A stretch of DNA of 64,000 bases from Sipunculus nudus (taxonomy: Eukaryota > Annelida > Sipuncula > Golfingiida > Sipunculidae). The notes below the pieces were generated by a model, which was not told the DNA's origin, did not search any database, and saw only the letters and a list, made by a program, of their open reading frames with translations. Below, piece after piece: positions 1-12,325 of the stretch. The position numbers were made by a program, and so were the translations under genes. Numbering within the stretch: position 1 is the first letter of the stretch; every line of letters begins with the position of its first letter. The stretch is taken from NCBI GenBank assembly GCA_026874595.1, contig CM049317.1, positions 54,853,118-54,917,117 on the forward strand, read 5' to 3'.

Positions 1-126
1 CACCCCGAATGCCCACAAGCTGATGCCGGAGTTAACACGGATGATGCCGGAGTTAACACGGATGATCCCGGAACGATGATCCGGGATGAACCGTGATGCT
101 ATTCGTGAATGTTTGAAAGGGGCTTT
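1..126. mobile_element. Right arm of a fold-back element of the 2503-3006 family
   Basis: GGAGTTAACACGGATGATCC, GGAACGATGATCCGGGAT and CGTGAATGTTTGAAAGGGGC match the right arm of the element at 2503-3006. The rest lies outside the window. It includes a tandem 20-base unit (GATGCCGGAGTTAACACG, twice). Confidence 0.7.
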
Positions 127-310
127 AATGAACATCCTCAATGTGTTTTGCTTCTTCTGCTGCATGTGCAACCGTCCCAGAGTTCATAAGCATACTTTAA
201 AACAGGTCTTACGAAATATTTATATAACATTTCGAGAGTATTGCTACTCAGTCTGCACATTAAATTTCTTATAATGTCTACCCTTTTCCATTTTTATCAC
301 ATTATAGGTG

Positions 311-312
<2 letters not shown>

Positions 313-356
<44 letters not shown>
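313..356 (+). repeat. (TA)22 microsatellite
   Basis: Uninterrupted TA dinucleotides; open frames through it are artefacts. Confidence 0.95.
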
Positions 357-358
<2 letters not shown>

Positions 359-689
359 TGCTGTGTATATAATTACAGTCGTGTACCACGTCGCATGGCT
401 GCCGTTCTTAACTACAGAAGTGTTAACTGTACGCTTGGTTTTAATACAGTTCTAATAAGATGCGAGGAGACTCAGGAGAAAGTATTAATAAACGGTAAAT
501 TATTATAATCGTGTGAGGCCTGCTTAAACATCTCCAACTAAAAGTCGTAAGACACGGTATAGCGGCTTTCAATTTAAGCATGTCATTGATCCCAACCCAT
601 TTAGATGGCTAAATGTGTAACAAATTCATATTTTTTTCTTTTAAAAAGTCAGTTTTAGTTACCTTTAGCAAACTATAGAAAATGTCGAT

Positions 690-771
690 GTTTGAAAACT
701 GTATCGCGATACACAATATAATATTCACCGTATCGCGATAAGCCGATATAACGCTAATATCGCGCAGCCCT
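690..771. mobile_element. hAT-like MITE end (CAGGGCTGCGCGATA)
   Basis: The block ends TATCGCGCAGCCCTA; its reverse complement TAGGGCTGCGCGATA is a common hAT-type MITE tip. Inside are two TATCGCGATA palindromes. Only this end is recognisable. Confidence 0.4.
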
Positions 772-1269
772 ATTTTCTATAGTGTGACCGGGAACCGTGC
801 CTTTTCTAAAGACCAGGTGAAAGAAAAGTTTAGTCAGGCCATTTGTTATTGAAAAGGCCGTCCTTTTAATTATGCTTGAGAACAATCGTCCGGTCTACAT
901 GCTTTATTAGGGTATTTAATGAGACAATCGATCTTCAATAACGACAGTATTGCCAACTGGAACCACAGGTATAGAATTTAGACAGACGCCTCCTTAAAAT
1001 ATGTCTTTACAAGTATCCACCATAATTTAGTCGAGTTTCGCTCATTGTACTCTTCTCCTAATCCCCCCGGACCTACCGTCCGATATACGTACAGGAACAT
1101 CACCAACAAGAATTTGTTCTTGATGAACATTGTTCGACATAACAAGATCTGGCCAATAGTACGGTACACGCTTATTCACTCATTCTACCTACAAAAAATG
1201 TGATTTCTGGCTTACTGTCCGTATATATTAATGAATTGAAGGTTTTAGAAAATTTCATTTACGCTTCTG

Positions 1270-1615
1270 AGGCGGATGTATATACTTGTTTATAGGCAAG
1301 CTGTTTGTAAACACATCAAGGCTGACAAACAGAAAAAACATGTAACCGAAGGTGGTTGGTTGCCAAGTGTGGAAGCTGAAAGGTCACTGGATGCAAAAGG
1401 CTCGTTTGCAAAACTATGGGTTTGTCATACTTGCCCCTTGTCGTTGTTTAATGTGTTTGGATTATTTTATCGGGTACCCCACATGTTATAAACACTTGGA
1501 TATAAACAAAACGAGCAGCCCGTGTGCGGTGGGTTCGGCGTTTTCTTTTATAAAGGGTTGAGTGGTTATCTTCAGTTAACAGACGTCAGATATTGTAAAA
1601 AGCCCCCCCTTTTTT
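1270..1615 (+). repeat. TTAA-MITE body, diverged copy
   Basis: AGCTGTTTGTAAACACATC, GACAAACAGAAAAAACATG, GGTCACTGGATGCAAAA and ACATGTTATAAACACTTG recur in order at 34918-35378 and 45833-46179. The end CAGTTAACAGACGTCAGA matches the right part of those copies. The tips and TTAA duplication are not clear here. Confidence 0.6.
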
Positions 1616-2132
1616 TAGCTAAAACCAGTGCGTGATATTATGTCTCCCCAACTTCTGCGTGACGAGGGTGACAGATAAAGATATATGTCTGCTGGAATGA
1701 CTGACACGCTGGTTCACCTGGGTTTCGGTGTTGAGCCCCACCCTTCTTAAATCCTACACCCACCTCTTACAACTGGCATGAACCAGAAAACGAATTGAGT
1801 GGGGGTTATTATACACCCCCTCCCCCAACGAACGATAAACACACCAAATCTTACAGGGAAACTGAAATCTATGCACTTAAAGATAAAGGTAGGGGTTTAT
1901 ATTCTGATATCACCGACGATGTCAGTCTCATCTGACTTAAAACTTTGCCTTCCAGGTATTTTGAGCCTGTTTATTCTTGTAGCTTTTCTCGGCTTCCTGG
2001 GAAGCATACAACTTAAGCAGCCATATCAGGCGCTAGGTTCTACATTTGTCTGCTGCCCATGTTTGACCAGTTCCCATTTACTATCAGGTGAAGAGAGCGC
2101 ATGCTTGTGGTAAAGACTTTGGCTGGGAGTCT

Positions 2133-2509
2133 TAGGCCCCTTTCACACCGGGCCTACTTAGAGTAATGTACTTCGCTGAAATTAGGCTGCGTACACATGA
2201 AAAAAAAAATGTTGCTACGCGCCGGATCGGCGTAGTCCCATGACTAGTACGATGACATATTTCGTCGGACTATGTTGCGTAGTGTTGCGCAGTCTTGCGT
2301 AAAAACTGCGTACTTTCGGCGTCCAGTTCTCTGCGCCGACAGCAAGCAAAAAAAAAAAATTAAACACGTTTAATTTTTTGCGTCCATCTCGCGAACCCTC
2401 GGCGTATTGCCACGTAGTCTAGCGTAGGCGCAGCGTAAGGAAGCGTAAGCTCGGGGTAGTCGGTACGCCGCACTACGCAACTCTACGTGGACCCGGCGTG
2501 TAAAGCCCC
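2133..2509. mobile_element. MITE with CCCCTTTCACACCGGGCC-type inverted ends
   Basis: The left end (GGCCCCTTTCACACCGGGCC) is mirrored by the right end (GGACCCGGCGTGTAAAGCCCC). The interior is rich in TACG/GCGTA words (GCGTAGTG, GCGCAGTCTTGCGTA), giving it far more CpG than its surroundings. There is no coding capacity. It shares its last bases with the next element at 2503. Confidence 0.7.
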
Positions 2510-3006
2510 TTTCACACATTCACGGATAGCATCACGGATCATCCCGGATCATCGTTCCGGGATTATCCGTGTTGACTCCGTCATCACCGTGTAAAATCCT
2601 GGCATCACCGTGTTAACACCGTGTTGCATCCATAGTGATCCTTGGCGCACCGGCATGTTCGGAGAAAAAATTAAACCTGCACAATTTTTCGTCTCGAAGT
2701 ACACGGATTAAAAATCATCCGTATCACTCCTTGTTGGCACCGTGCACCTCCGTGTAGCCACCGTATACATCCGGGAGTCACCGTGTAGCCACCGGGAGCT
2801 CCGTATTGAGACCGGCACTCTCCGGGTGCAGGTTTCAGTTTTTTCTCCGATCATGCTGGTGCACCAAGGATCACTACGGATGCAACACGGTGTTAACACG
2901 GTGATGCCCGGTGTTTATACGGCGATTCCGTAGATAACACGGATGATTCCGGAACGATGCTCCCGGATTATCCGTGTTGCTATCCGTGAATATGTGAAAG
3001 CCCCAT
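2503..3006. mobile_element. Long-TIR fold-back element (CACGGAT-rich)
   Basis: The left arm (CCCCTTTCACACATTCACGG, then CACGGATCATCCCGG and ATCGTTCCGGGATTATCCG) is found inverted at the right (GGAACGATGCTCCCGG, ATTATCCGTGTTGCTATCCG, GTGAATATGTGAAAGCCCC). Each arm is about 100 bases and is built from repeated CACGG/CCGTGT words, so it can fold extensively. No open frame of note. Confidence 0.75.
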
Positions 3007-3012
3007 TTACGA

Positions 3013-3104
3013 AATCGTGCTGCTGTCCCCGGAACATCACGGATTAAGGTCCGGGGTGATCCCTGTTACTATCCGTGAATGTGTGAAAGGGACTTTAGGG
3101 GCTT
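3013..3104. mobile_element. Second right arm of the same fold-back family
   Basis: CCCCGGAACATCACGG, GTCCGGGGTGATCC and CTATCCGTGAATGTGTGAAAG repeat the right arm a few bases after the complete element. It is likely a remnant of an adjacent or nested copy. Confidence 0.6.
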
Positions 3105-3114
3105 TAGTGCGGAA

Positions 3115-3187
3115 AGCGGTCAGATCGGACGCGAACCCACAACTTTGCAGTCACGAGTCCAGAGCACTAACCATTACGGCACCACGA
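3115..3187 (-). repeat. tRNA-Gln-like SINE head
   Basis: On the minus strand the text reads GTAATGGTTAGTGCTCTGGA (A box with the tRNA-Gln D arm and start of the anticodon arm) and, 20 bases on, GTGGGTTCGCGTCC (B box). The anticodon arm and acceptor stem do not pair properly, so it is not a working tRNA gene but a tRNA-derived SINE promoter or pseudogene. Confidence 0.65.
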
Positions 3188-5170
3188 TATGACACTGCAG
3201 GTGTCAAAATTTGTTGTTGTCACGCAGGTCAGCTTTTATGTCGCCTATTTATTATCTGACCGAATCGCGCCCTCACGCCAATTCCAGAGGTCCCGATTAA
3301 GAATTTTATAAATGTGATATTCATTCAAGGCCAGATTAAAAATAAGAGTTGACTATACTTTCAGAAGTCTCATGTAATTAATGCCTCGCCAGCTGGTCGG
3401 CATTGAACGTTTGATGTTCGCATTCTGTATTTAAGAAAATCGTTTACACTTTCATCACAAGAACTCAGACTTGAATTCGTTCTACATGGGACGCCCCCAC
3501 CCGCAGATCTAATTAAAGAAAACTCTTTGATGTTTGTGAAACAAAATAAACGTCCTTCCACTTTTAAGCAAATCACTTGATAAGAAAATGAGAAAACCGG
3601 CATGCTAACTAAAGAATGCACTAAAATTTTATGGGGAATGGCATGCATTGTTCAAAATATTGATTGTTATTTTTGCCGTTCTGGCACTAATTGAGCTGTT
3701 CTGCGATTTAATGCGCTGGCAGATCGTTCCATCACTGATTACTGCTATTACACAATGGCTTAATGCGCCAACCCCGTGTCGCTCGGAAAGGATTTATTTT
3801 TAGATTAATAAAAACACAAACTTATGTGATTGGGGAACCCCGCTAGTACTATTGTAATTTGCAACTAATGATGATTTCGCTCATGCGATTTCATAATATC
3901 ATTCGTGATTCTGTGCCAGCGAACATGACTGTAAATTTAAAAGTAAATGTTCTTTTAATATCTAATTCTTTGGTCCCATTACTGTGCACCTGTCAATCAA
4001 ATTTTGTTAACATCAGCATCTGGATAATTTAAAGTTCCAAACAAAACCAGATTGAAAATAAAAATAGATCAATTGGATAAAAAAGCCGCCTACTAAACAG
4101 CAAATCAAACTTATTTTCACATTCCCATGGAAATTACTGCTCTAAACGCAAAGAAGATTTCCCAAGACAACATAAAAAAAAATCATTAAACTGTCCACTA
4201 ATTAACTACGAACCAGGATCACTTGATCAAGGTGAACAACTTACCACAGATTAAAATTCTATCAAAATCTCAGACTCTCCAGAATGAGTTTACGAACTTA
4301 AACATTTTTCTGTATTACATTTCTTAGGGAAAATGAAAAACTTGTAATTTAAGTCAAAAGTTAAATTTACTTGTTCTCCTAAACTACATAAAAAAATATT
4401 TATTCACTGTTCTTGGAAAGAAATTTTCTTTAAAGCTATATTTAAATGTTTACTTTATTATGATTTTCAAAGCTATCCTTTGGAGTATTTCTTGGTTTTA
4501 TGGTTCTAAATTTAATGAATGAAAAGTAATGTATTTTTTTTCATTTTTTACTCAAATTTAATTACGTGAGAGCATGAAGCGCTATTAATAATGTACTATC
4601 AGCCCGAAAGTCATTGAAAATTATTATTAGATCTATAAAGCATATATCGTTTTGAACCTGGAGTAGTGTTGTTTCTGATGGTTAATGTATTTTTTTAAAT
4701 TCATGTTATTGTTCATATGGAACTTAAACAATTTCGAAAATTCTAAATTTTGAAATGGTACCCAATTTTAAGCAACAATTTACAGCAAACCACTTGTTAT
4801 GACGCTAAAATCAAACTACATTAAATTATCTCAGAACCATTTTTTTGTTTTTGTTAAAAAATAAAATTTATTTTTATTGAATAAAAAGACGTACTAATAT
4901 ATATGATATAAAAATGTTGTTTCGAGAAATCGACCAACATGATATAAGTTAATCCATTTTCTTGGAAAGTAAATGGAACGACAGCTTGTCGTAAATTTTG
5001 TCTTTCACAGTGATCCATATATTTACGTGCTCAAAAGTTAATGTCGCGGCTGTCAAATGTACGTTTTCATCTTAAGACTGGGGCTATTCCTTTAAAAGAG
5101 AAAATGAGTGTTTGATGGACAGGGCTTATCTTAATTATGAATCGTCCATTATAAGCATGAGTACGTTCTC

Positions 5171-5189
5171 GGGGGGGGGGGGGGGGGGG
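5171..5189 (+). repeat. Poly-G tract (19 G)
   Basis: One of several pure G runs in AT-rich DNA; others at 6699-6712, 12302-12325, 36681-36699 and 42547-42564. Confidence 0.95.
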
Positions 5190-6143
5190 CTTTCTTAACT
5201 GATTTAAGTTAATTATCGCTAAGGGGATAATTAAAGGATTAATCAACCTCGGATAATCAATCAGTGAAATCTTGGGACTAGACCTGAAAAGAACTTCTAT
5301 TGATTAAACAAGACTAATTTTGTACTTTACACCAAATTAAAAAGTTAAAAGCAAACCTTACGGCGGAGAGTATGCAGTAAAAGATGTCATGTGAAATAAC
5401 CTTCATTTGGTATTTGATTCCTTGGAAAGGAATTGCTGGTTTGTAGAAAAAAACATCATAAATATTACTTAAATATAAAAAAAATATATTATAACAGATG
5501 AATAGGATAATTAGTACCTGAATCCAAGAGAGGGAATAATAGACATTTCGATCATAATTCTAAGGTATGTTCAATCAAACGATTAAAATCGGCACCAAGG
5601 AATCCACTTGCTAATGTATACATCACTCAATAAAACCCCTTTTCATTGCACTTCGAACATTTTTTAATCCAATTAATTAACCTGAGAAAAAAGGCGTCGT
5701 TATCCTTAAGGGAGCATCATAGGGAAAACCACCAAATTCATTCCAAAAGTTGTTTTAAATACATACTACACCCATTAATTATTTAAAATATGATACACTT
5801 TTCTTTCTGATGCTATCCATGTTTTATAGATTGTCGTTCATTTTTATATAATGTTTCTTTAATTAAAATTTTTATAACAATGTTAAACAATACACTTTAA
5901 AAAACCAAATAAAAGCCAGTCACCCTTACGGGCTAATAGTAAACTACAAGACAATATCTCAAAAGTAGCAATTTTTGTTTTTCCTCTATTGTGTCTTTCT
6001 TGATAAAAAAATTATTGAATTAAAATTTAAAATCTCATGATAGAGGATAAAAAAATAAAAACATTGTATAGATTACATCATGCAGTTTAATATTAAACCG
6101 CAAAAAAGTGGCTGGCTGTAAATGGGTACTTAAAATAGCGTAC

Positions 6144-6148
<5 letters not shown>

Positions 6149-6178
<30 letters not shown>
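6149..6178 (+). repeat. (TA)15 microsatellite
   Basis: Uninterrupted TA dinucleotides. Confidence 0.95.
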
Positions 6179-6181
<3 letters not shown>

Positions 6182-7513
6182 GTTTAAATATCATATGAAT
6201 ATGAATGGACATTTAAAAATATGTGAACTATGAGAAAGAACAGATTTAAAAAGTGTATACTTTATCGGTATATTATGGATTTAAACAATTTTTGGATTGC
6301 TTTTAGATAAAGGTTTTTTTCCGAGTGCTGCCGCGTTATTTGGTTTACAGTTATATTTATAATTAGACAATTTGCCATGTTTACAGTTCTGAAATTTTAA
6401 AAGCAGGAATAGCTAAAGGAATCAACAGAATACAATGTACTTAATTTATGTTCACTGTTCGGGGCCTCTCATTTGGTGCTATGTATACCCTAATATGACG
6501 TTACACCAATTAACTTTTATAAACACCAAACATTACTAGGCAAAAATTATGCAACTGGCGGTCCGATCTTCTAAAAACGTATTTGTAAGTGTGCATATTC
6601 CAAAATTTTAATTGGATCTATCATAAATATACACAGCATAGCACGGCACAGCATACCTTTGGGATACTCTGCAGGTTAAAAAAACAGGTTACTGAGGCGG
6701 GGGGGGGGGGGGCTTTTCTTTTTCCAGAAAAAAGAGAACAATTCTAACCATAGAATTATATCTTCAAATCACTGGCATGATATACAATTTCACGGCATAC
6801 AATCATTCGGATGTCTGGTAAATGAGACTTCATTCTGAGTGCTTGCCTTCAAGACTTCAGCTTCCAGCAAAGAATTCATGTTCACTATCACGAAACTATT
6901 CAAGATGATTAAATGTTATCATGAAAGCGCTTACACATAATCACAGCTCTATTCTAGCGCATCCGGTAGCTCGCGTTTCAAGAGTGTTGCTTCCACGATT
7001 ACTTGAGTATCATGTATATTTAATATGGCAATCCAAATCGACAGTCTCTTGATCATGAGGTTCATCAAGTGGAATCTGTACGAATGAACATACAAAGAAG
7101 AATATGATGAGAAAAATATTTATACGCTAGAAGTCCAAGCTTCTAAGGAGATGGGACTATTTAAGAACCGACTCATTAGACCAGTTTACGGCCACAAGGT
7201 GACTGTGCTTTAAGCGCTGATTGACTTTTTTCATGTTTGTTGACTTATATGAAATAACTGATTTGCAACTTTTGAAATGGTATGGGAGGACGTATATCCT
7301 ATTGGTTAGACCTTAGGGCGTTTGACCATAAGAAGCGTGACCCCTCCCCACTCCAGTGTCTTAAAGTAACAGCCCTGGTAAAAGCCCTTCATTAAAAATC
7401 ACCCAGAAGTAATTAAAAGTTAATATTAGACCCATAAAATATGTATGATTGTTGCCCCGGTATACAGTTTTAATTCTGAAGGTATTTATGTTAATGGAAT
7501 TTACATTCATTTT

Positions 7514-7690
7514 AGCTCGACTGAATGTTAGTCGCCTGAGCAATAGCGATGGTGCTTGTTTGTCGTCCGTCCAGGTGTCCGTTGACAGGGCATAAATCAA
7601 AACCTGGATTTTTTCATACAGTTATAGGGACAAAACCTCTTCCCAAGCCTGAAACTAGGTCAACGTGTCCTCATTTCTCAGAGAAATTAA
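7514..7690 (+). mobile_element. Family A element, 5' fragment
   Basis: After CATTTT comes AGCTCGACTGAATGTTAGTC with GCCTGAGC (the family A hairpin tip), then CAATAGCGATGG, TTGTCGTCCGTCC and GACAGGGCATAAATC. No 3' end is present. Confidence 0.55.
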
Positions 7691-7889
7691 GCAAAAACAC
7701 TTTATTGTATACATGTATATAGTTTTATATGAAATATGTTTTCTGCGTACATGTGGGTACGCTCTTAACATAGCGCTTTAACTATAGGCCTACTTCCTAT
7801 ATCGTAAGCGCTGTTTGTTATGACCTCGTATCCTGAATTGCTACACCAGAGGGGAGCACTGTATTTTTGTCCAATCAGATGAGACTTTG

Positions 7890-8450
7890 AGCTGGAAGAC
7901 AGAGCCAAGCAAGGAATACACGGAGCCAATCAGGTTCATTTCGTTTTGATTGACAGCTCATCGCCCCGGTAACCGTCTGAACAGGCCACAGGCTCAGAGA
8001 GAATTGCCCCAGACGTGGTTTGCTTAGGGTGTTGGGCACATAGAATGCTCAGCCGGTGAGCTGTATTTCAAACGAAACGTAACAACAAAGGCACTTCGCT
8101 GGCTGGTTTCAGTTCTGCAGACATTAGATGCATGGCTACGCTAACACAGTCATAATGTCATAATCGAATCGGTCGATGAAGCAAGAACGCAGAGGGAGCA
8201 ATTTAAATTCGACCGTAAACTCTCATCAAGCGGCGCTTGAAGCGCAGCTATGGGCGGAGCCATGATGCCTGTCGAGTGTTTGTTTATTGGCATCTGGTTG
8301 GCTGCTTTTCACATCATACGCACGTTTATTTCAGCGGACAACGAACCGCCATCTGGTGTCTAAATATATCATAAACGGTCAAAGATGGCAGCGTGAAAAT
8401 CAGTTGCTTCTTTAGAAGCGCCAGATTTCCGCTGCCTCGGGAGCGTAACA
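7890..8450. promoter_or_regulatory. Promoter-like GC-richer block, no gene attached
   Basis: Compared with both flanks this block is rich in G+C and CpG. It holds GAGCCAATCAG (CCAAT type), ATGGGCGGAGCC (GC box type), AAAGATGGCAGCG (YY1-like) and CGCCATCTGGTGTC (CTCF-like core on the minus strand). No coding exon with good splice sites could be tied to it on either strand; it may serve a gene outside the window or be an enhancer or boundary. Confidence 0.3.
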
Positions 8451-8696
8451 TGTGGGTAATTTCCTCCATTCCTACAGGCTACAGGCCATGGAGAGTGCCA
8501 TACATAAGTTATAATAACTAGATGTACAGTCTATGTGACATATGAATAAAATTTATATTAACTGTATGAAATTAAGCTGTACAGAGAGTGATGTAGCAAG
8601 CCTAACAAATTATATACGCTTGTTTGTGGAACTCAAGCTAGGCTTTCCCTCTCGTGTGGACCCCCATCCCCCCCCCCTGGTCCTGTTAACAGGTTC

Positions 8697-9000
8697 TTTA
8701 AACAAGTTGAATGTTTGAATTGCCTCCACCGGGAGGGTATGCTTGAGTTTGTGTGTTTGTTCACAACAACTCACGGAATCTAAACGGAATCTCATGAAAT
8801 TGCCAGGGCATTTCGGTAATTGACCAGTGAAGAATTAGATTTTGGTTTGGATCTGGCACATGATCCGGAATCAGGAACCTCATCAAGGAATATTCACATA
8901 AGTAAATGAACAAGAACAAAATGGGAATATAGGCCGAATAAGTTAATTCAGCCTACAATAGCGCCTCCTCTCCCACATGGCGGAGGCTTGCGCATGCGCA
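8697..9000 (+). repeat. Interspersed repeat ending CATGGCGGAGGCTTGCGC
   Basis: It matches the reverse complement of 55440-55745: CTCCACCGGGAGG / CTCCTGGAGGGGC, TTCACAACAACTCA, CGGAATCTCATGAAAT, TTGACCAGTGAA, TCTGGCACATGATCCGG, TCAAGGAATATTCACA and CGGAGGCTTGC. Not coding. Confidence 0.65.
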
Positions 9001-9338
9001 TTCCTTATAATGAGGATTGTCAGTTTTCTATGTATAAATCAGATCTTTTTCCAGGGATCTGACACATTTTAAATTTTTTTTTATATTACAACAGGTTAAA
9101 ATGATAAAAATGCTGATATAATCATGAAATTCCCATGATTTTGTTGTTCTCTTTGTGTTAAACTGACTACCAATATCAGTGATTAAATAAAGGTTCTGTC
9201 ATAATCTTTCATAATTTGCATGATGAAACCGTTAATCTTCTTTCCAATGGCCAGTATGTATGTCTAAATTTTCAAGAACGCCACAAGGTTAATTTTAAGA
9301 TAGACACCACATACGACGTGACCCATGGGACCCTTGTA

Positions 9339-9492
9339 ATTAAGCCTCGGTCTAAACCTTCTGCGGTCACTGCACACCGTAGAGTACCGTACGGTTTTTG
9401 GGACCGCAGGTATACTTAAGCCTCGGTCACAACCTGCTGCGGTTACCGCAGATCGTAGATCACTGTTCGGTTTTTGGAATCGCATGATACTA
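9339..9492 (+). repeat. Tandem pair of a ~76 bp unit
   Basis: TAAGCCTCGGTC, CCTTCTGCGGTCAC / CCTGCTGCGGTTAC and CGGTTTTTGG occur twice head to tail, with about 76 bases between starts. Confidence 0.75.
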
Positions 9493-10267
9493 ATGCCGTT
9501 ATGCGACCGATGTGCATGAACGGGGTCTTCCTCATTCTCACGGCCTTCGCACGGTAAAGTAAGCTAACCCTGCGGACGCCGCAAGCTAACCTTGCTCAAA
9601 ATTGGCTTAGCAGGTGCGTGCTGCGCACGTGATAAGGGCGTCGTCCGTGCTTACTCGGCACTCCCAGTTGAACTGTCCTATGAGCACGCAGAACTCACGT
9701 GGACCGTACGGAGTAAGCACGTGCTCGAAACTTACAACGCACGTTGTGCGCACTGATTTCTGCAGTATAAATAAAAGCTGAGCCGAAATCTTGGAGACGA
9801 AATGTTGGCACTCGTCCTGGGACTAGGATCTAGTTATCAAAGTCATTTGACAGACACAGTTTGGGCGGTGATCCCAGGTCGCCCAATTAACAGAGTAAAA
9901 CGCAAATTGACCGTACGTCAAGGATGTCATAGTTACCAAACAGGAACTGATTTAAAATGTTTCAGGTCAAATTTGTTCAATTTTGTTTGTCATTAAAATT
10001 GTTATTTTCACTTGGTTTGGGTAAAATCTTGATTTATTATTTGCTTCCCGGATGCCGTGATTTCCGTAGATGAAGGTAATCGTCGCTAAGTGAGACAAAT
10101 GGGGTTACTCCAACAAGCCCCAGTTCGCCAGTGGTAAATAAATACCACTGGGACCTCGTGTCGAACTCTACTTTCCACTTGTCAACTCGTATATATACCA
10201 TTTTAACATGAGGTTATGAATGCAGTATTTGACTGCCAAAAATGCAAAATTGTTCTGGTCAATGAAT

Positions 10268-10384
10268 TCCAATCGGATCACCATTTGAAAATCCCCTCCC
10301 CCTTTTTTCATCCGAAGCAACCTTATTTTAAGGGTTTCAATCCAAATATTTTGTCCTGGAACCCCCCCCCCCCCATTCTCTCAG
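10268..10384. mobile_element. GGATCC poly-C MITE, fragment
   Basis: Contains CCCCTCCCCC, TTTAAGGGTTTCAATCC and ATTTTGTCCTGGAACCCCCC, in the order seen at 27116-27311. Ends not found. Confidence 0.5.
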
Positions 10385-10550
10385 GCTTACATACGGTCAT
10401 GGCGCATGCATGTACCAGACAGTTTCCCTACGCATTCTCACAGCGCTCAAAGGTCGTTTGCACACTTCGCAGACTCGAACTGACTCGAGTCGACTCTGCT
10501 GGTTTGGGTTTATCGGCTTCATAATCTGACACCCACGATGCACACCTGTA

Positions 10551-10600
10551 GCGATTGCAGATTACCCCCCCCCCCCCCTTTCAGATTACCCCCCCCCCTA
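10551..10600. repeat. GATTACCCCCC repeat, fragment
   Basis: CAGATTACCCCCC occurs twice in 40 bases. The same word is seen inverted and palindromic at 15258-15390. Confidence 0.6.
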
Positions 10601-11666
10601 AAAATGTTTACTAATAATTATCTAGATACTCATCTTATACATTAACTGAAGTAACCTGACAACAAAAACAATAACTTCTGCTACTACTACTATTATTTTT
10701 AATAATAACAATATTAAAATTAAGGATGATGATTATAATAAAATTGTCATTATCCCTGAAGTAAAAAACTTACAAAACATTCTTTCTCCGGTTGGATTAT
10801 AAATACACAGACTATAAATGAAGCATGCGGTCTTGCACATTAACTGATATGAAAGTTACATCCAAAATTTAAATGTTATCCTTTGTGATCATGAAATACG
10901 ACAACTTACAAGCATACTGCAGCTTACTTTCTAGCCATGACAACATGACACTCAGGCCTTCGGAAATAAACTGATAGGGCCTGGAGTCATGATGGCAGTC
11001 ACAACAGAACGCACATTCTAAGGGTCGGATCAAAATATTTCCTGTCTGGTATTATTTTGCATCACAGGCTTATATAGTCTTATTATATGTGCTTAATATC
11101 GAAGAAAAAATGTTGTTACACAAAAATAATTACATTTATTACCTCCTTTCATCACTGTGGCACTGATTCACGTGAAGCGGTACTTCTCATTCAAAACTAA
11201 AGGTGTCGTGGCGCGGTCTTGTATGTAAACTTGGAAGTCGGAAGCCGGAAGCCGGTAACCAATGAATTGTTTTATAAATAAAGCAGTTTAAAGCATATAC
11301 AAAATGCTAACGCTTCAATACCGTTTTCCCCCGTTAGAATTAGATCTTTATTATCATTCTGTGAAGAATAATAGTTATCCATTCTTTAATCTTAACATTA
11401 TGGACGATTTTGTGCTCGGAAGCCATCTCGGAAGTCAGTCAGAAGTGCTTGGATGTGATCCAATGTGTATAACTCGGAAGTCACAGAGACGCACTGGTTA
11501 ACTTGTGGCCAGTTAAGAGCCACAGCCCAAATGCAGTTTCATTATAGTTATAGTTGCATGCATTTATTAACATTGCTTGTGCATGATTCTGCTTTTAATG
11601 AGTGTATAATACAATACATGATACATAATCGGAAAACTATAAGTTCTTAATTTTTTTATTTGTAAA

Positions 11667-11669
<3 letters not shown>

Positions 11670-11710
<41 letters not shown>
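11670..11710 (+). repeat. (TA)n microsatellite
   Basis: About 20 TA units without interruption. Confidence 0.95.
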
Positions 11711-11712
<2 letters not shown>

Positions 11713-12301
11713 ATATATGTGGACGATTTTAACGTGATATCTTACCCCATCTAGAGCCATGTTTTTGTTAAACATATTTATATTTACATGGGGAGGGTAT
11801 GGGAAGGGATTAATTTTTAAAATATGCAATGTAAAGAGGACATTTTGAGGCACCTGAAACAAAAGATTATGAGGATTTTTTGTTCCGCAACTATTCTCCT
11901 ACATGTTTTTGAACAAAGTATTCAAACTTTAGGTTGTTGGGCTTTAATATTTATATATTGCTATAAAATTACGGCATAAACTGGAATGTCCAAATATTCA
12001 AAAGTTCGTAATATGTTAATGTCAATGATGAAATGGGCGTCTATACATTTATTATTTAACTTGCAAAATGTCACATTTTAAATGTAGTACTCGTTGTAAA
12101 ATAATTCAATGTTTAAGTCTTATGACAATCTTTGCATTTTACCGACTTTTGTGACCTGTGAGCGCACAGGCTCGGACAGCAGAGCACAGTGCGCGAGTCT
12201 GAGTATCAGCCGAGAAGGCGTGTGATTTTTCACGGTCGATCCCACCCCGAGCTGCTCTCGCTTTGTGGGGAGACCGTGCATGACTCACATGGTAATGCGA
12301 A

Positions 12302-12325
12302 GGGGGGGGGGGGGGGGGGGGGGGG
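12302..12325 (+). repeat. Poly-G tract (24 G)
   Basis: Longest G run in the window. Open frames across it read poly-Gly or poly-Pro and are not genes. Confidence 0.95.

Larger units (their letters stand above)
3200..7500. other. AT-rich non-coding stretch
   Basis: Apart from the (TA)15 at 6149 and poly-G runs at 5171 and 6699 I see no gene, RNA or clear mobile element. Stops are frequent in all frames. Confidence 0.6.

Noticed and set aside
308-508. Open frame with a Tyr-Ile repeat, and similar ones at 13597, 32508, 56680 and 57434
   Set aside because: They are translations of (TA)n microsatellites.
3115-3187. Working tRNA-Gln gene
   Set aside because: A and B boxes are present but the anticodon and acceptor stems do not pair.
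7280-7340. tRNA-like ATTGGTTAGACCTTAGGGCG
   Set aside because: Only an A-box-like word; no B box at the right distance.
8977-9072. 31-codon frame MAEACACAF after CACATGG
   Set aside because: The start lies in an interspersed repeat and the frame is short and unsupported.
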